From: Trichomonas vaginalis G3
Taxonomy: Eukaryota > Parabasalia > Trichomonadida > Trichomonadidae
Reading direction: 5' to 3'
NCBI RefSeq assembly: GCF_026262505.1
Contig: NC_067208.1
Coordinates: 12,595,962 to 12,659,961 of the forward strand
Length of the DNA: 64,000 bases
Within the stretch, counting starts at the first letter, position 1. Each line of letters begins with the position of its first letter. The translations under genes and the position numbers were made by a program. The notes below the pieces were generated by a model. That model did no database searches and was not told where the DNA came from. It saw only the letters and a list, made by a program, of their open reading frames with translations. Positions 42,533 through 54,097 of the stretch are shown in pieces.

Positions 42533-42982
42533 CATGTCAAATTTCTTCTTCGGTGGAATTGGCTCTGGTTCTTTCTTCTCTTCTTCTACTTTCTTTTCTT
42601 TCTTTTCTTTCTTCTTCTTCTCTGGTGGAGATATGTCAAATTTCTCAGAACCATATCTATGTAAAAGTTCTTTGTCCTTTAATAGCTCTTCTATTCTGTT
42701 TTCTATTTCATCTTCAAGAACAGCGCATGTGTCTTCTTTGCATTCTAAGAACTTTTGTTGGACTTCATCTTTCCAATCGGCGTCATCTCTGTCAACAAGT
42801 CTGTCATTGACAAATTTTAAGACTGCTCTTTGTAATGTTTTATGGTTCTTGTCATATTCCCAGAAACAGAACTTTAGAACAAATTCACCTTTCTTGTTTA
42901 CATTATGTAAGGTTTTATGGTCTACAGATGTTTTGCTGTCGAAAAGCTTGTCTCGAATATAGATAGCGAAATCGCTAGACAT
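42530..42982 (-). CDS. 150-aa Lys/Glu-rich orphan protein (unit 2)
   Basis: Looks whole, identical to 27374-27826. Confidence 0.65.
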   Translation of the reverse strand: MSSDFAIYIRDKLFDSKTSVDHKTLHNVNKKGEFVLKFCFWEYDKNHKTLQRAVLKFVNDRLVDRDDADWKDEVQQKFLECKEDTCAVLEDEIENRIEELLKDKELLHRYGSEKFDISPPEKKKKEKKEKKVEEEKKEPEPIPPKKKFDM

Positions 42983-43014
42983 TTTCTAAAAGATAAAAAT
43001 TTTAATTTTTCTAA

Positions 43015-43798
43015 AAATATGTTAGAAAAAAGTTTGCTGACATTGACAAGAAATTTGAGAATGTTTTAAACAAGAACAAGAGGAAGTTAGAAAATGCTCA
43101 GATAAAGCCTATACATGAAAAGTTCTTATTTGCTCAGAATGGTATAACAGGTCTAATTGCACCACCTGGGTCGGGTAAGACTTTCACTTATCTTAAAATG
43201 GCTGCACAACAACAAGAACTAGATGAGAAGAACCCATTTTATGAGTTAGTTGTTATTTGTAGTACTTCTGGTCAATTTGACCAAACCGTCAATTCGTTCA
43301 AAGATATTATAAAGAAGTCTAAGTTAGTATGTATAAAGGATACTGAGTTGTTAGATTGGATAAAGAAGTACCAAAGAAGAGTTTTGAAGTATAATGCTAT
43401 AAATGAGTATATAAATTCGAAGTTTAAAGAACCTAATGAGGAAATGCAGAGAATATTAGACAAACACCACTTCAGAAACAAACAGAAAGAGATAGAATAC
43501 ATTTCGAAGAAATTGCAATCTTACGATTGGAAGACTTACCCTCATAGATGTCTTCTTATCTTAGATGATTTCGCCTCTCATCCTTTGTTAAAGAACAGAG
43601 AACAAGATATGTGTCGAATTCTTAAGAAGCTCAGACACTTTAACATCTCAGTTGTCATTTGTGTACAGACAGCAAAGAGTTTAAGTAAGGATGTTAAAAG
43701 AATACTTACTGACATAATACTTTTCCCCAGATTGTCCGAAGACGATTTCATGGAACTTATGAGAGTCCATGGCAGGTAAGTTTGACAGACACCAATGA
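43015..43798 (+). pseudogene. Packaging ATPase, broken near its end (unit 2)
   Basis: Same coding region as 27859-28644 with P-loop, Walker B and VVICVQ motifs. About one break in this copy. Again crosses the unit border (43780). Confidence 0.7.
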
Positions 43799-44165
43799 AA
43801 AAAATAAAATGATATTTATTTTAAATATATAAGATCCTTATATAAAATATAAATATTTTATCGTTTTATTTTCTTGTTTTAGAAATGTTTTTTATTGAAA
43901 AATCAATAAAACTAACTCCAAAATAAAATTTTTGATTTAAAGACACTATGATGACACCAGGCAAATCTTCCAAGACACCTATCGTCGGGAATCTAACAAC
44001 TCTATCAGCAGACAATAATTGATTGAGGTGATATAAAAATTGAATTTAATTCAATGATCAAACCGACCCATTTGTATCTCAAAAATATAATTTTTTCTAT
44101 GTCAGAGTTTTGATCCCTTTAGGAATCTTACATATACAGCCTTAATTTTCAAGATTTAATAATTA
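43799..44165. other. Noncoding leader with GACAC boxes (unit 3)
   Basis: Copy of 15218-15585; no gene. Confidence 0.6.
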
Positions 44166-45401
44166 TTGCTCAATGATGTAAAACCGATTCAGAAATTAAT
44201 ATTAGAGTGTCAGAGTATGTTTATTTGCGATCTTTTCTCATTACTAGTAAGTTGTTCATTTCTTGTAGCCCTAGAAATTTATTCTTATAATCCAGAATTT
44301 GCTTTATTCGGATATGAAACTCCGGATTGGACACCGGCATCATTCTTTAAAGTTAAGCGCAAAATTGATGTGCCTCTAGAAAAAAATTGGCCAGTATTAC
44401 GATATATAAATGAAACAATAGAAGATCCTACGCAATACCATTTCTCATATAGAAAACCGAAAGAAACACACGACTACAACTTTTATTACAAGACACTTCA
44501 GACTACACACTATAGACTTGAAAGAGCATATGTTAGCTTTAATGGTGCTGTAGGTCTTGATGAAAACACCATTTTCCAACCAACAGATTTTGAAAGGAAC
44601 GCTACAAATGCAAGTGTTGTAGGCCATTACCGCGAGGTTATTGTTACAGGATATTTATGGGCAACATATAATTTTGGCCATTCATTTGAAGATTTTTTCA
44701 CTCCACTATTTTTAATTCCTGAAGAAATTAGAAGGAGATCACATATTATTGTATTCTCAATGCCATTTCTCTATAATACACTCCTGGATCTTCTAGGCTT
44801 TTTACCAGATCGAAGAATATATTTACCAAAAAATAAAGGTGAATATATTTCGGCTGATATACTCCATTGTTTTGCAAATAGAACCTTTTACATCAGTCAA
44901 TGGGGGCCAAACACTTACAGATTTAAACGGTTCTTGCATGAAAAATTCGAATTAGATAAAATTACACCATCTGAATACTGCTTTACAAACAGGCCTAAAG
45001 GCAAGAGAAGGCATATTCATAATCTTGATGAAGTAATAAATTCAGCAAAAGCAAAGTTCCCAACAATTGATTGGAAATTTATTCCAGATAATCATACAAA
45101 TCTTATTGAATGCGCCAGGGATTTCAAAAAGATTAAGTTTCTTTTCTCTCCTGTAGGTTCAAACATTTGTAAATGCATTTTTATGGCCGACAATACTGTT
45201 GTTATATGCGTTACAGCGAATTTCCCTGAAAATTCTCTGGCAGGTTTCTGTTTAAGTTGTAAATTATTTGAGTTACAATATGATTCAATCTCTGCTCATC
45301 ATTTAGAATATGGTTCACCAATTAATGTGAACGATGCATTATTCCATATAGAAAAATGTTTGAAAGTATTAGAAACTGGAAATTGGAACGTATATAAATA
45401 A
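44166..45401 (+). CDS. GT61-like glycosyltransferase (unit 3)
   Basis: 411 aa, looks whole, identical to 15586-16821. Confidence 0.75.
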   Translation: MLNDVKPIQKLILECQSMFICDLFSLLVSCSFLVALEIYSYNPEFALFGYETPDWTPASFFKVKRKIDVPLEKNWPVLRYINETIEDPTQYHFSYRKPKETHDYNFYYKTLQTTHYRLERAYVSFNGAVGLDENTIFQPTDFERNATNASVVGHYREVIVTGYLWATYNFGHSFEDFFTPLFLIPEEIRRRSHIIVFSMPFLYNTLLDLLGFLPDRRIYLPKNKGEYISADILHCFANRTFYISQWGPNTYRFKRFLHEKFELDKITPSEYCFTNRPKGKRRHIHNLDEVINSAKAKFPTIDWKFIPDNHTNLIECARDFKKIKFLFSPVGSNICKCIFMADNTVVICVTANFPENSLAGFCLSCKLFELQYDSISAHHLEYGSPINVNDALFHIEKCLKVLETGNWNVYK

Positions 45402-45440
45402 TAAGAATATTAAAATTAATTTTGAAAATAATCTATTTAA

Positions 45441-45483
45441 AGTCGATTTATATTCAATTTTTTGAATAAATTCAAAATCGACT
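45441..45483. repeat. AGTCGATTT stem-loop after GT61 (unit 3)
   Basis: Identical to 16861-16903. Confidence 0.55.
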
Positions 45484-45872
45484 CGTAATCCAATAGTTGA
45501 CAATTTGTAATATCTTTAAAATAGACGCATTATTCATATGGCGCAATGAAATAAAAAAATCAAAATGTGTAAAGCATATTTTGAATATACTTACTATGCA
45601 ATTTCATACCAGTCTCTATTAAGTTATCGATATTACAATAAATAAGAAAATGATTGTTGAAGTTCTGTGTAGCTGTCAATGTTACATTTGATAAAAAAAA
45701 TTAAAACATAAATTGAGTATAGCAAGCATTAATCCATTACTTCTAACTTTTTTAACAATTTGATGAAGTTTTAAGAACGACGATATATCTTGTTTGGCCA
45801 ATTGTACAATTGCTACTTAATTCTGATTAAATTATAAAACATAATCTACATACAAAAATATAGTAATGCAAT

Positions 45873-45952
45873 AATCTCGGGAACATGGCTCTCAATTTTG
45901 AATAGTTTACGAATTTCTCAAATAAAATTGAGGGGATTATGTTCCCGAGATT
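45873..45952. repeat. 80-bp imperfect palindrome (unit 3)
   Basis: Identical to 17293-17372. Confidence 0.8.
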
Positions 45953-46043
45953 TTTGCAAAAACAGTTTTTTAAAAAGTTCTATAAATTCTTTTACAAAAC
46001 AATATAACAATATGTATATCTTCAATATTTAGGTCAGGTAAGT

Positions 46044-46076
46044 GGGGCTTCCAGGCGCGTTGCGCCCTCTAGCCCC
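46044..46076. terminator. GC-rich hairpin (unit 3)
   Basis: Identical to 17464-17496. Confidence 0.5.
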
Positions 46077-46117
46077 GAAGATGTTTAGTATAAATGAAGT
46101 TTTTATTCGGAAAATTG

Positions 46118-47017
46118 TTAGTCTTCTGGTGTGAATTCGGAGGACTCTTCTTGGATAGAGTCTTGTATTTCCTCCTCTTCTTCCTCCTCCATTGCTTCTG
46201 GGAAGAAGCCTTCTTCTGGGTCGAAAACATTATATAATGTGTAATTGAATGACACATTATATCTTTCTTTGAGTTCGCTCCTGACAAAGAACTTAGTTCC
46301 AGGAATACAGAAGACTTCTGTGCGTTGGAAAAGCTGATGTCCTGGAACGAATTTGGCAATTAGAGACTTCTTTTTTCCGAATTGTTCAGGAGTTTTCATG
46401 ACGACAGTAACAACATCTCCATCTGCGAGGTCTTGTTGTTGTTCGGAAAGGTAAAGAGCAATGATATGAATGGTTGCTGCGTTGAATTCGAGAAAGTCGA
46501 ATTCAAATTGTGTTGTCGTATAATATTCAAACCATTTTGTACGGTTGTCTCCGAACTCGTCAACGTATTCATCTTCGTCATATCCGTAACTAAAGACTTG
46601 GAATTCGGCAATTCTCTTGTCGAATGACCGTTGGATGTAACGAGGAAGATTTTGACGAACTTGGTATAAAGTTCTCAACATTATAAGCTTAGTAAATGTT
46701 GGAAAATACTGAACTAAGACATCGCTAAGCTCAATTGGACTTGGAATTGTCTTAGTAAGTTCAATTGAACTAGTAATTGCTTTGTTCAGAACTTCACAGA
46801 ACTGAGTATTGTATGTAGCGTCTGGTTGTGTGTTTTCTTCGGCGTCTTTGAGATATTTAGAGCAAATTTGTTGAAGAATTTCTCTTAATTCGCTGTTAGA
46901 CTTTTTGGTGGTTATTCTAACCGCTGTGCCAGTTCTTGGAGGTTGTGGAGCTTTGGCTTTGGTTAGCGGTTGAGAATTGTTAATGTTTGAATTGTGGTTA
47001 ACAGCGTTGGCTTCCAT
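46118..47017 (-). CDS. 299-aa orphan element protein (unit 3)
   Basis: Looks whole, identical to 17538-18437. Confidence 0.7.
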   Translation of the reverse strand: MEANAVNHNSNINNSQPLTKAKAPQPPRTGTAVRITTKKSNSELREILQQICSKYLKDAEENTQPDATYNTQFCEVLNKAITSSIELTKTIPSPIELSDVLVQYFPTFTKLIMLRTLYQVRQNLPRYIQRSFDKRIAEFQVFSYGYDEDEYVDEFGDNRTKWFEYYTTTQFEFDFLEFNAATIHIIALYLSEQQQDLADGDVVTVVMKTPEQFGKKKSLIAKFVPGHQLFQRTEVFCIPGTKFFVRSELKERYNVSFNYTLYNVFDPEEGFFPEAMEEEEEEEIQDSIQEESSEFTPED

Positions 47018-47489
47018 TAGATAAAAATGAACTGACCAAAAAAGACAGATATTTAAATATTTGAGATAAACCGTTTTCGTCAACGGTAACCCCCTCTATT
47101 TTTTTATTTTATTTAATAGTTACCGTTAGAAAAACGGTTTATCTCAAATATTGAATGAACTATAAACGTTTTTTGTTTTCTATATATACTTTTTTGTCCA
47201 ACGGTAAAACTTTTTACACAACGGTTTTTGAGAGTCGTCGCCGTTGACTTTTTTGTAGAGCACTCAAAATAGTATAACTTTGTCCGGACAAGTAAGGGTC
47301 TATCGTCGCTACAGGAAAAGTTACAGGCATTCCAAGGAAGTATACTTTGAGAAGCCTTTTCTCCATTATAGAATGAGATAGGACGGTTATTTTACAAAAC
47401 TGACAACACTTTGACCGAGTAGTTTTTTGTGCTGAACAAAAAGTGTCATATAAACATCTGTCAAAAACCGCTTTTTAACTTCACTTAAA
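47018..47489. promoter_or_regulatory. Divergent control region with AACGGT boxes (unit 3)
   Basis: Copy of 18438-18909, with TCACTT just before the ATG at 47490. Confidence 0.6.
47056..47152. repeat. 97-bp inverted repeat (unit 3)
   Basis: Identical to 18476-18572. Confidence 0.85.
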
Positions 47490-50400
47490 ATGCCACGTAA
47501 GCTACGTAAGAATATACGTAAGAGGAAGGGAGCATTGAAACATCCAATAGTAAAACTGACACCACAACAACAGTTGCAACAACAAATGATGAATGACCCC
47601 ACTATGTTGCAACAAATGTCAAGCAACCCTATGCTTTTAAACCGAGTTATTGGTGCACAGAGTGGAGGTTTAAGAGCGGCACTTTTAGCGAAAATGGCAG
47701 GCTATGGTGGAGCTGCAGACGGAACAGCTTATAACCCTCAAAGTCAAATGAATTTGAGTTCACTCAAAAATCAAATAACAGATGTCAAAAAGTCAAACAT
47801 AGACATACAGAAACAAATAAGTGAAAACGAAAAGAAACTAGAATATGACAGACAGACAAAGAAACTAAATGAGTTAAACGTAGAGAAAAAGAAGAAAGAA
47901 GAACAACTGAAAGAACTAAGTACAGAGGAATATGCGAAAAAAGTGTCAGAAAAAGCAGCAGAAGTAGCAAAAATGGAACAAGATGTTATAAATTTGAAAA
48001 ACCATACTACTCAATATAAAGTACTGAAAGATGAAGAGATAAAACAAAAAGCCATGAAGACATATATGGATAGCGATGAGTATAAAAAAGAAGTTGAAGC
48101 AAATGTAAAGGCAGAAAAACTTTTACAGTTGCAAAACCAAACCGTACAGTATGAAAACTTAGCACAAGAAAGTAAAAATAACGACGCAGCCATGCAAAAG
48201 GCAATGAAAAGCGCAGAATATATAAAAGCTAATAATGACTGGTTAGATGCCCAAGCCAACGCTAAAGCAGCCCAACTTATAGGGTCAATAAGGACAAAAA
48301 TACAAGCGGATGAAGACAGTTCAAATGAAGCTTTAATGAATGCTGACTTTAAGAACGCCTTCGAAGCTCTTCATAGTAAGGTGAAACTAGTGAACGACTT
48401 CTCATCTGGAAAGAAACTGAAGTCTGAAGGTTTCGACAAAGAGTTAAGAGAAGTAGCACAAAATATGACGAAAATAACAGATGCAGCAACGAGACAGGCA
48501 GTTCAAAGTGCCTATGACGCCGTTAGAGCAACTGTTGTGGAAAGTCAAGAAAAAGAGTTACAACAGACCAAAACAGACCTAGTAAATGCTTTCTTAAAAA
48601 CGAAAAGTCAGGTAGGACATTATGCTGCAGATGGAACATATGTGCCAGCTGGTGGAACTTATATACCACCAAACCCTCCAAGAGAAGCACCTGCACCAGG
48701 ACTACCTAAAACATTTACATCGTCACATGGACACAGACACAGGCATGCACCAAAACCAACACAACAACCAACAGTTCAAAATCCAGCACCACAACAACAA
48801 CCAAAACCAACAGTTCAAAACCCTGCACAACAACCAACAGTTCAAAATCCAGCACCTGCACCACAACCAAAACCAGCACAACAACCACCTCCACAACCAG
48901 CACAGCAACCAACAGTTCAAAACCCTGCACAACAACAACCACAAAACAGAGCAAGGACATAAAAGAAGTAGAGAAAAAGGAAACCAAGAATTCTTAAAAA
49001 TGCTTAAGGAAGATTATGGTTACCCAGATACTCTTGACTTTAGTGACAGATATAAAGAAGCTATTAGAAAGTTCAAGGAAGGAAATACTGACCCGAACCT
49101 ATTTAGCTTTATGGTTGAGCATCAAATCGGATATAATCTCAAACCTGGAAAATACAAGCTCGCTAAGGGATATGATTTAATAGCATATCATCCAAATGAC
49201 ATGAATGAATTTACTCCGAGATATTTGATGTCAGAGCTAAATGATAATTCAACTCTCTTCATGAAACGCGTAAAAAATAGAGACGGAACGAAAGAAGAAA
49301 GGTTTATGAGTCCGGATGACTTAGATAGGGAACTTGTTAAAAACGGTCTCGGAATATATGAAATGCCAGCAGATGAGGTACAAGAAACTCCACAGGAAGA
49401 AGTTCAGATACAACCAGACATGGAAGAAATAGTTCAGCAACAACAGCTAGAAGAGCCTGAAGGAAACGAACAAGTCCCTCCTTTGGAAACTAACTTCACA
49501 GAACTAGATGAAGATTTGGAACAGCCGAAAAATCTTGACCCTCAACAAGAGTATGAGGTGAATATGGAATCTTTCCAAGAGTCTAAGAAAAATTCGGCTG
49601 ACATAGTAGAAGAATATCGAAAAATGTTCACCGACATACAAAAGACTCCAACATCAGATGAAAATATTCAGCATAGAATGGAAGTACTGAAAGAAAATGT
49701 ACGCAAATACAATAATCCTTTTTACTTACGACCATATAACGTTCAATCTTTGGCTGAACTCGGTGAAAATAAAAGGTTAAATTTCAACAAAACATATAGA
49801 AATGAAACATTGTTTAAAGTTCATTCAGAACCTAACCAATATGGAAACAAACCTACTTTTGTTTCTGCAGACTATGGAACTACAATGAAATGGGGTCATA
49901 AAGCTAATCCGGATAGGTGGTTCATAAACTTACAACCTCAATTCCAAGAAGTTGTAGACGCAATGGAAGTGAATGGTGAACCAGATATAACGGTATTTTC
50001 AGCGCGGCTTTAATGCCATTGAAAGATATGAAAGATGCAGATATTTTGGACCAGTATGAAATGAACATGGCTGAGGGAAATATAACACCTGACGTTCTAG
50101 AACATTTATCTCAAAGAACTACACAGAACCATAGAGATGGTATATTTGGTGAAGAGTTTAGAAAGAAAGTTAGGGAGAGAGAAGGAAGAGAACCTATTGT
50201 ACATGACCTTGCAAACGAAAGTTTGCAAAATGTCATAAAAACTTACTTTGCAGACAATGAAATGAGAAGGGATGAATATTTAAGAAAACTCAAATGGACA
50301 GTACCAAATGAAATGTTAGTATTGAAAAACATGTTCCATGACAAAATAAAACCAACTACAGAAATAAATGACGCAAGACTGAAACGTTGGGTAAAAGCTT

Positions 50401-50880
50401 TCCCATTCACAAAAGATATTATTGGTTACATGGAAAGAAAACCAGAATGGCTACAAAAACATATATTTGGAAACGAGCTTATTCCATATGGACAAGCTCT
50501 GTTTGAAGAGCTTGAACCGGAAACTCAGGAAAGAGTCATGCAAACAATAAGCGAAGACTCAAATACAAACTATGACAAAATCTTTCTAGGATATAGGTTA
50601 CCTGAGATGGGCGACCAGAGCCCAAAGGCAAAAAGGACATGGGAAATTTACAACATACTAGGTGAACATGAGGCAAAGATGCTACAACTTGAAGCAGAGG
50701 GCAAGTTACCAAAAGCGACACCAAAGAAGAAGAGTAGAACAAAGTGAAAGTAGTGAAGAAGTAACTTCATCTAGTGAAAGTAGTGGCAATGAAGGAAAAA
50801 GAAGAGTTAAAGATTCAGTTAAAAACTCAGTCAGGAAGAAAGTAAAGCTTGGTCCGAGTGGGTTCTATTATGACATATAA
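47490..50880 (+). pseudogene. Large virion protein, broken (unit 3)
   Basis: Same parts as at 18910-22287; about three breaks. Confidence 0.6.
48759..48937 (+). repeat. PTVQNPA-coding direct repeats (unit 3)
   Basis: Copy of 20168-20346. Confidence 0.65.
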
Positions 50881-50912
50881 ATCCAACTATTCTATATTTT
50901 TACCCATATGAA

Positions 50913-52523
50913 ATGTACGCCGCTCAGAATATAACGCCAACAGTTTTGGATGCCATGAACGGAAATGTTTCCGAATGGTATAACGAATGCGATAATGCCA
51001 TTAGAAGGTCAGAAATAGTTCCTGGAACTTACGAATATACAACTGCTGTTTCTTATGGAAACGTAGGTGAGTTTGGAGAAGGTTCTTCAACAACAGTAGA
51101 TATTGCTTGCGACAGGTTTCATATTATTTCTATTGACAACTCATTCTTATACGTGGAACAAGACATTGAAATAAAACCTTCTTCCAAGTTGTCTGACAAG
51201 AAAGGTTGCAATGGAATTTTCTATGTCGGATACCAATATGCTCCAGAAGTTTTCATGGGATATAAGATATATTCTAACTCTGACTTAGTTCAAACAGTAA
51301 CATGGGCAAACTATGAATGGTTCGCTTTGAGAAACTCAGTACAACCACAAGCTAGAGAACAAACAGACCAGTATGCAACTATTGAGAAAATAAGAAGACT
51401 TGACCCTAACGTTCCAGGAGTTTATGTTAACCTTTCTGGTTCAGATGGAACTGCTGCCACTAAAGTAAAACTGAAACTTAGAGTTCCTTTGTCATCTTTC
51501 CTCATCTTCAGGTTTTTAAGATACTTGCCAAACTGGGCAGGAAAAATTTCTATCGAACTTACTCCAAGCAAAAATAACTTAGTCATTGCACCAACACAAG
51601 ACCCATTCACTATTACAGACGTAAAGGGAACAAATCAAACGTCATTCGTCGAATTTTGCAAAGACAAAGTTGACTTAGACTTTGGTTTCTCAAACTTCAA
51701 CAATGAAGTAAACTATTATTTCAATGCTGCTGGAACTGCTTGGGACCCAGTTAAGTTCACATGCGAAAAATTTGAATGCAAGAGAATAGAAAGCAGACTT
51801 GCAGTCTATATGTTGGACCCAGATATTTCAAATGCTTTAGCTGCCAAATATATTGCAGTTCCACTTATGTTCCCTATACACCAAATATCTGTCAAAGACT
51901 TTGCAGGTGAAGTTGGAAACCAAAATCCAGGAGCCGCAGGTGCAAGAACAGATATTGCTTTAACAACTGCAATGAAACATGCAGATACTATGTTTGTACT
52001 GTTCAGACGAACTATAAATGACTATTCTTGTTTCTACAACCCTGGTATTAAATATCATATAAACATAGATGGCAAATATTATCCAAGAGAAGAATATTCT
52101 ACAGTTGAGGATATGAGGTCATACAACTTGACATTAGATGCTATGAACTTTAACAACAACTTCACAACAACTATTAACCCTGAAATGCAAAGTTCTATTA
52201 TGCCATATGTGAAAGTATGGACTCATACAGGAGGTCAAAAAACTCAATATACAAATGGAGACCGTTCAAACTTTTGGCTTGGCATTCCATTTGCTGACTC
52301 AGAAGACTTTATGGGTAGTATTTCAACTGTTGGTACAGTTCAAATACAATATACTGGTGACAGAGACGGTCCAGATGAATTGAGAGCAAAGAAGTTTACA
52401 AAACCAATAGCACTTTTCACGGAAGATGCTCTTTTGAAGATTCGTTCGATGAAACCTGCTGGGGCTCCTCAGATTGGCATAACGACAGCTTCCATCGAGC
52501 AGATTTTGGCAGCAGGTCAGTAA
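50913..52523 (+). CDS. Putative major capsid protein (unit 3)
   Basis: 536 aa, looks whole, same protein as 22318-23928. Confidence 0.65.
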   Translation: MYAAQNITPTVLDAMNGNVSEWYNECDNAIRRSEIVPGTYEYTTAVSYGNVGEFGEGSSTTVDIACDRFHIISIDNSFLYVEQDIEIKPSSKLSDKKGCNGIFYVGYQYAPEVFMGYKIYSNSDLVQTVTWANYEWFALRNSVQPQAREQTDQYATIEKIRRLDPNVPGVYVNLSGSDGTAATKVKLKLRVPLSSFLIFRFLRYLPNWAGKISIELTPSKNNLVIAPTQDPFTITDVKGTNQTSFVEFCKDKVDLDFGFSNFNNEVNYYFNAAGTAWDPVKFTCEKFECKRIESRLAVYMLDPDISNALAAKYIAVPLMFPIHQISVKDFAGEVGNQNPGAAGARTDIALTTAMKHADTMFVLFRRTINDYSCFYNPGIKYHINIDGKYYPREEYSTVEDMRSYNLTLDAMNFNNNFTTTINPEMQSSIMPYVKVWTHTGGQKTQYTNGDRSNFWLGIPFADSEDFMGSISTVGTVQIQYTGDRDGPDELRAKKFTKPIALFTEDALLKIRSMKPAGAPQIGITTASIEQILAAGQ

Positions 52524-52836
52524 GTTGTTCTTGAACTGACTTCTCTCCGTCAAATATTGACAGTACGCCAGTTTTGACATAATATTGTATTATAAACTTT
52601 CCTTTAGTAATATCTGTAAGTTTTGAAGTTATATTTTTGTCTGCTTCAAGAACTTTCACCATTTCAGTTATACCAACTTTCTTTGCTTTATGAAAATATT
52701 TAGGTTCAGCAAAGACTGCTATTCTATAACATTTTCCATTGTTTGTGTAAAGAACTATTCTGTCAATGTATTTGTATTGTTTGTGAGTATAAACTTTGTT
52801 CTGCTTCAATTCAATAAGATATCCGAATACGTCCAT
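52417..52836 (-). CDS. 139-aa orphan protein (unit 3)
   Basis: Looks whole, same as 23822-24241. Confidence 0.6.
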   Translation of the reverse strand: MDVFGYLIELKQNKVYTHKQYKYIDRIVLYTNNGKCYRIAVFAEPKYFHKAKKVGITEMVKVLEADKNITSKLTDITKGKFIIQYYVKTGVLSIFDGEKSVQEQLTDLLPKSARWKLSLCQSEEPQQVSSNESSKEHLP

Positions 52837-52854
52837 CTTTTTATTCTAAGTAAA

Positions 52855-53433
52855 ATGTCATTTCCGAAAAATAGAAGCGTAAGTGTTTCAAAAGGTTTAA
52901 TGGCGGTGGCAGATGTTAAGTTAAATTCACCAACCCAAACAAACAGTCAAAGTGTTATTGTCAATGTCAAAGACAGAGATGTTGAAGTGGGGAAACCATA
53001 CGAAGACGAAGATGGTATAACAATTGTTCCTGTAAAAGAACCAACATATCCTGAAGTTAACAGAGACTTAAGTTCTGTTGCAGATATTCGAAACGACTAC
53101 CAACAACTGAAAGACAAACTTCAAACTCAGGAGAAGATTTGTCAAGCTTTAAGTATAATGTTAAACTTGGGCGAACACAACCCTGTAAAAGTGAACTCAT
53201 ATGTCATTGCACCTCATGAAGTTTTGAAAGAACTATTGAAACTTTTGACAGAGGCAGACGATATAAACATCAAAGAAATAGAACCCGACATTGGTTGCTG
53301 TGGTGTTTCATATAATGTCATTGACAAGATATACGTTATGAAAGGAGGTGAAACGTTGAACTTAAAATATAGTTTCCCAGACGTTATAAAAATATTTGAC
53401 GACCACAACATTTCATTAAAGTTTATTTGCTAA
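52855..53433 (+). CDS. 192-aa orphan protein, whole copy (unit 3)
   Basis: The only clean copy whose frame looks whole: 192 aa from the ATG at 52855. N-terminal half polar (MSFPKNRSVSVSKGLMAVAD...) with a short helical coiled-coil segment at about 70-95 (DYQQLKDKLQTQEKICQ). C-terminal half carries IAPHEVLKELLKLL and a compact acidic domain ending SLKFIC. Function unknown. It stands between the major capsid and penton genes, 5 bp before the latter, so a virion assembly role is plausible. Confidence 0.6.
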   Translation: MSFPKNRSVSVSKGLMAVADVKLNSPTQTNSQSVIVNVKDRDVEVGKPYEDEDGITIVPVKEPTYPEVNRDLSSVADIRNDYQQLKDKLQTQEKICQALSIMLNLGEHNPVKVNSYVIAPHEVLKELLKLLTEADDINIKEIEPDIGCCGVSYNVIDKIYVMKGGETLNLKYSFPDVIKIFDDHNISLKFIC

Positions 53434-53437
53434 GTAA

Positions 53438-54097
53438 ATGGCAGAAGACATAATGGTTTATACTATTACGACTAAAAACCCTGAGTCATATAATTCTATA
53501 ACAACAAACTTACAAAGTCCTCAAGGACGATATTGTAAACTAACCTTAAACACAATGACGACTAAAGCCTGTTTTGCTCTTTTGACACCAGAAGACTTTA
53601 TTGTTGTGAATGGTAAAAAATACTCCTTTGAAGATACTTACTCAGATATACCACCAACAGGTTTTGTTGACTTATTTAATACTTTAAGTACGGGTGTAAC
53701 ATGTGCTGCAACTAGAGCAGGTTTCATTATGTTTGGATGTCCGACTGAGTTTACTATAAACGATATGAGCTATAATACAAAACTTATTTCTGGTTTTTAC
53801 TACCAACAGTTTCCTATAACAGGAAAAGGTGTCATACAAGGAATGTCTATTCCATTGACATTAAGCACACCAATCTTATATATTGTTTCAAACTTAGGTT
53901 CAAAGTGTTATTCGAATGTCGACAGAAACTATTATGACCAAAAGATACTTATGCGTATAAACAATACTTTCTCTGCTGGTTTGCCTATTGTTCATTCGAA
54001 TGCAGAATTTTCAACCTTAGTGAACTCAAACACTTTGGCAAGTATAACGTTGACATTAGTTGACGCAAACTTTGTTCCTGTAAAACTTTTATGTCCT
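53438..54097 (+). CDS. Penton/minor capsid protein, partial at contig end (unit 3)
   Basis: First 220 codons of the penton gene, ending at the edge of clean sequence. The reading frame that continues into the T-rich stretch is spurious. Confidence 0.6.

Larger units (their letters stand above)
28626..43779 (+). mobile_element. Polinton-like virus element, unit 2 (contains scaffold gap)
   Basis: Same gene order as unit 1. Apparent length 15,154 bp, of which 1,711 bp are the 100-N gap plus a 1,611-bp segment present on both sides of it; without these it is 13,443 bp. Most genes look whole, with about five breaks in total. Joined head-to-tail to units 1 and 3 with no extra bases. Confidence 0.85.
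45402..46117. other. Noncoding palindrome stretch (unit 3)
   Basis: Copy of 16822-17537; stem-loop 45441-45483, palindrome 45873-45952, GC-rich hairpin 46044-46076. Confidence 0.65.
43780..54097 (+). mobile_element. Polinton-like virus element, unit 3 (ends in the penton gene)
   Basis: Clean sequence from the unit border through GT61, 299-aa, large, MCP, 139-aa, 192-aa and most of the penton gene, about three breaks. It stops at the same element coordinate at which the contig starts (40654), so 40654-54097 is 13,444 bp, exactly one permuted unit. Confidence 0.85.
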
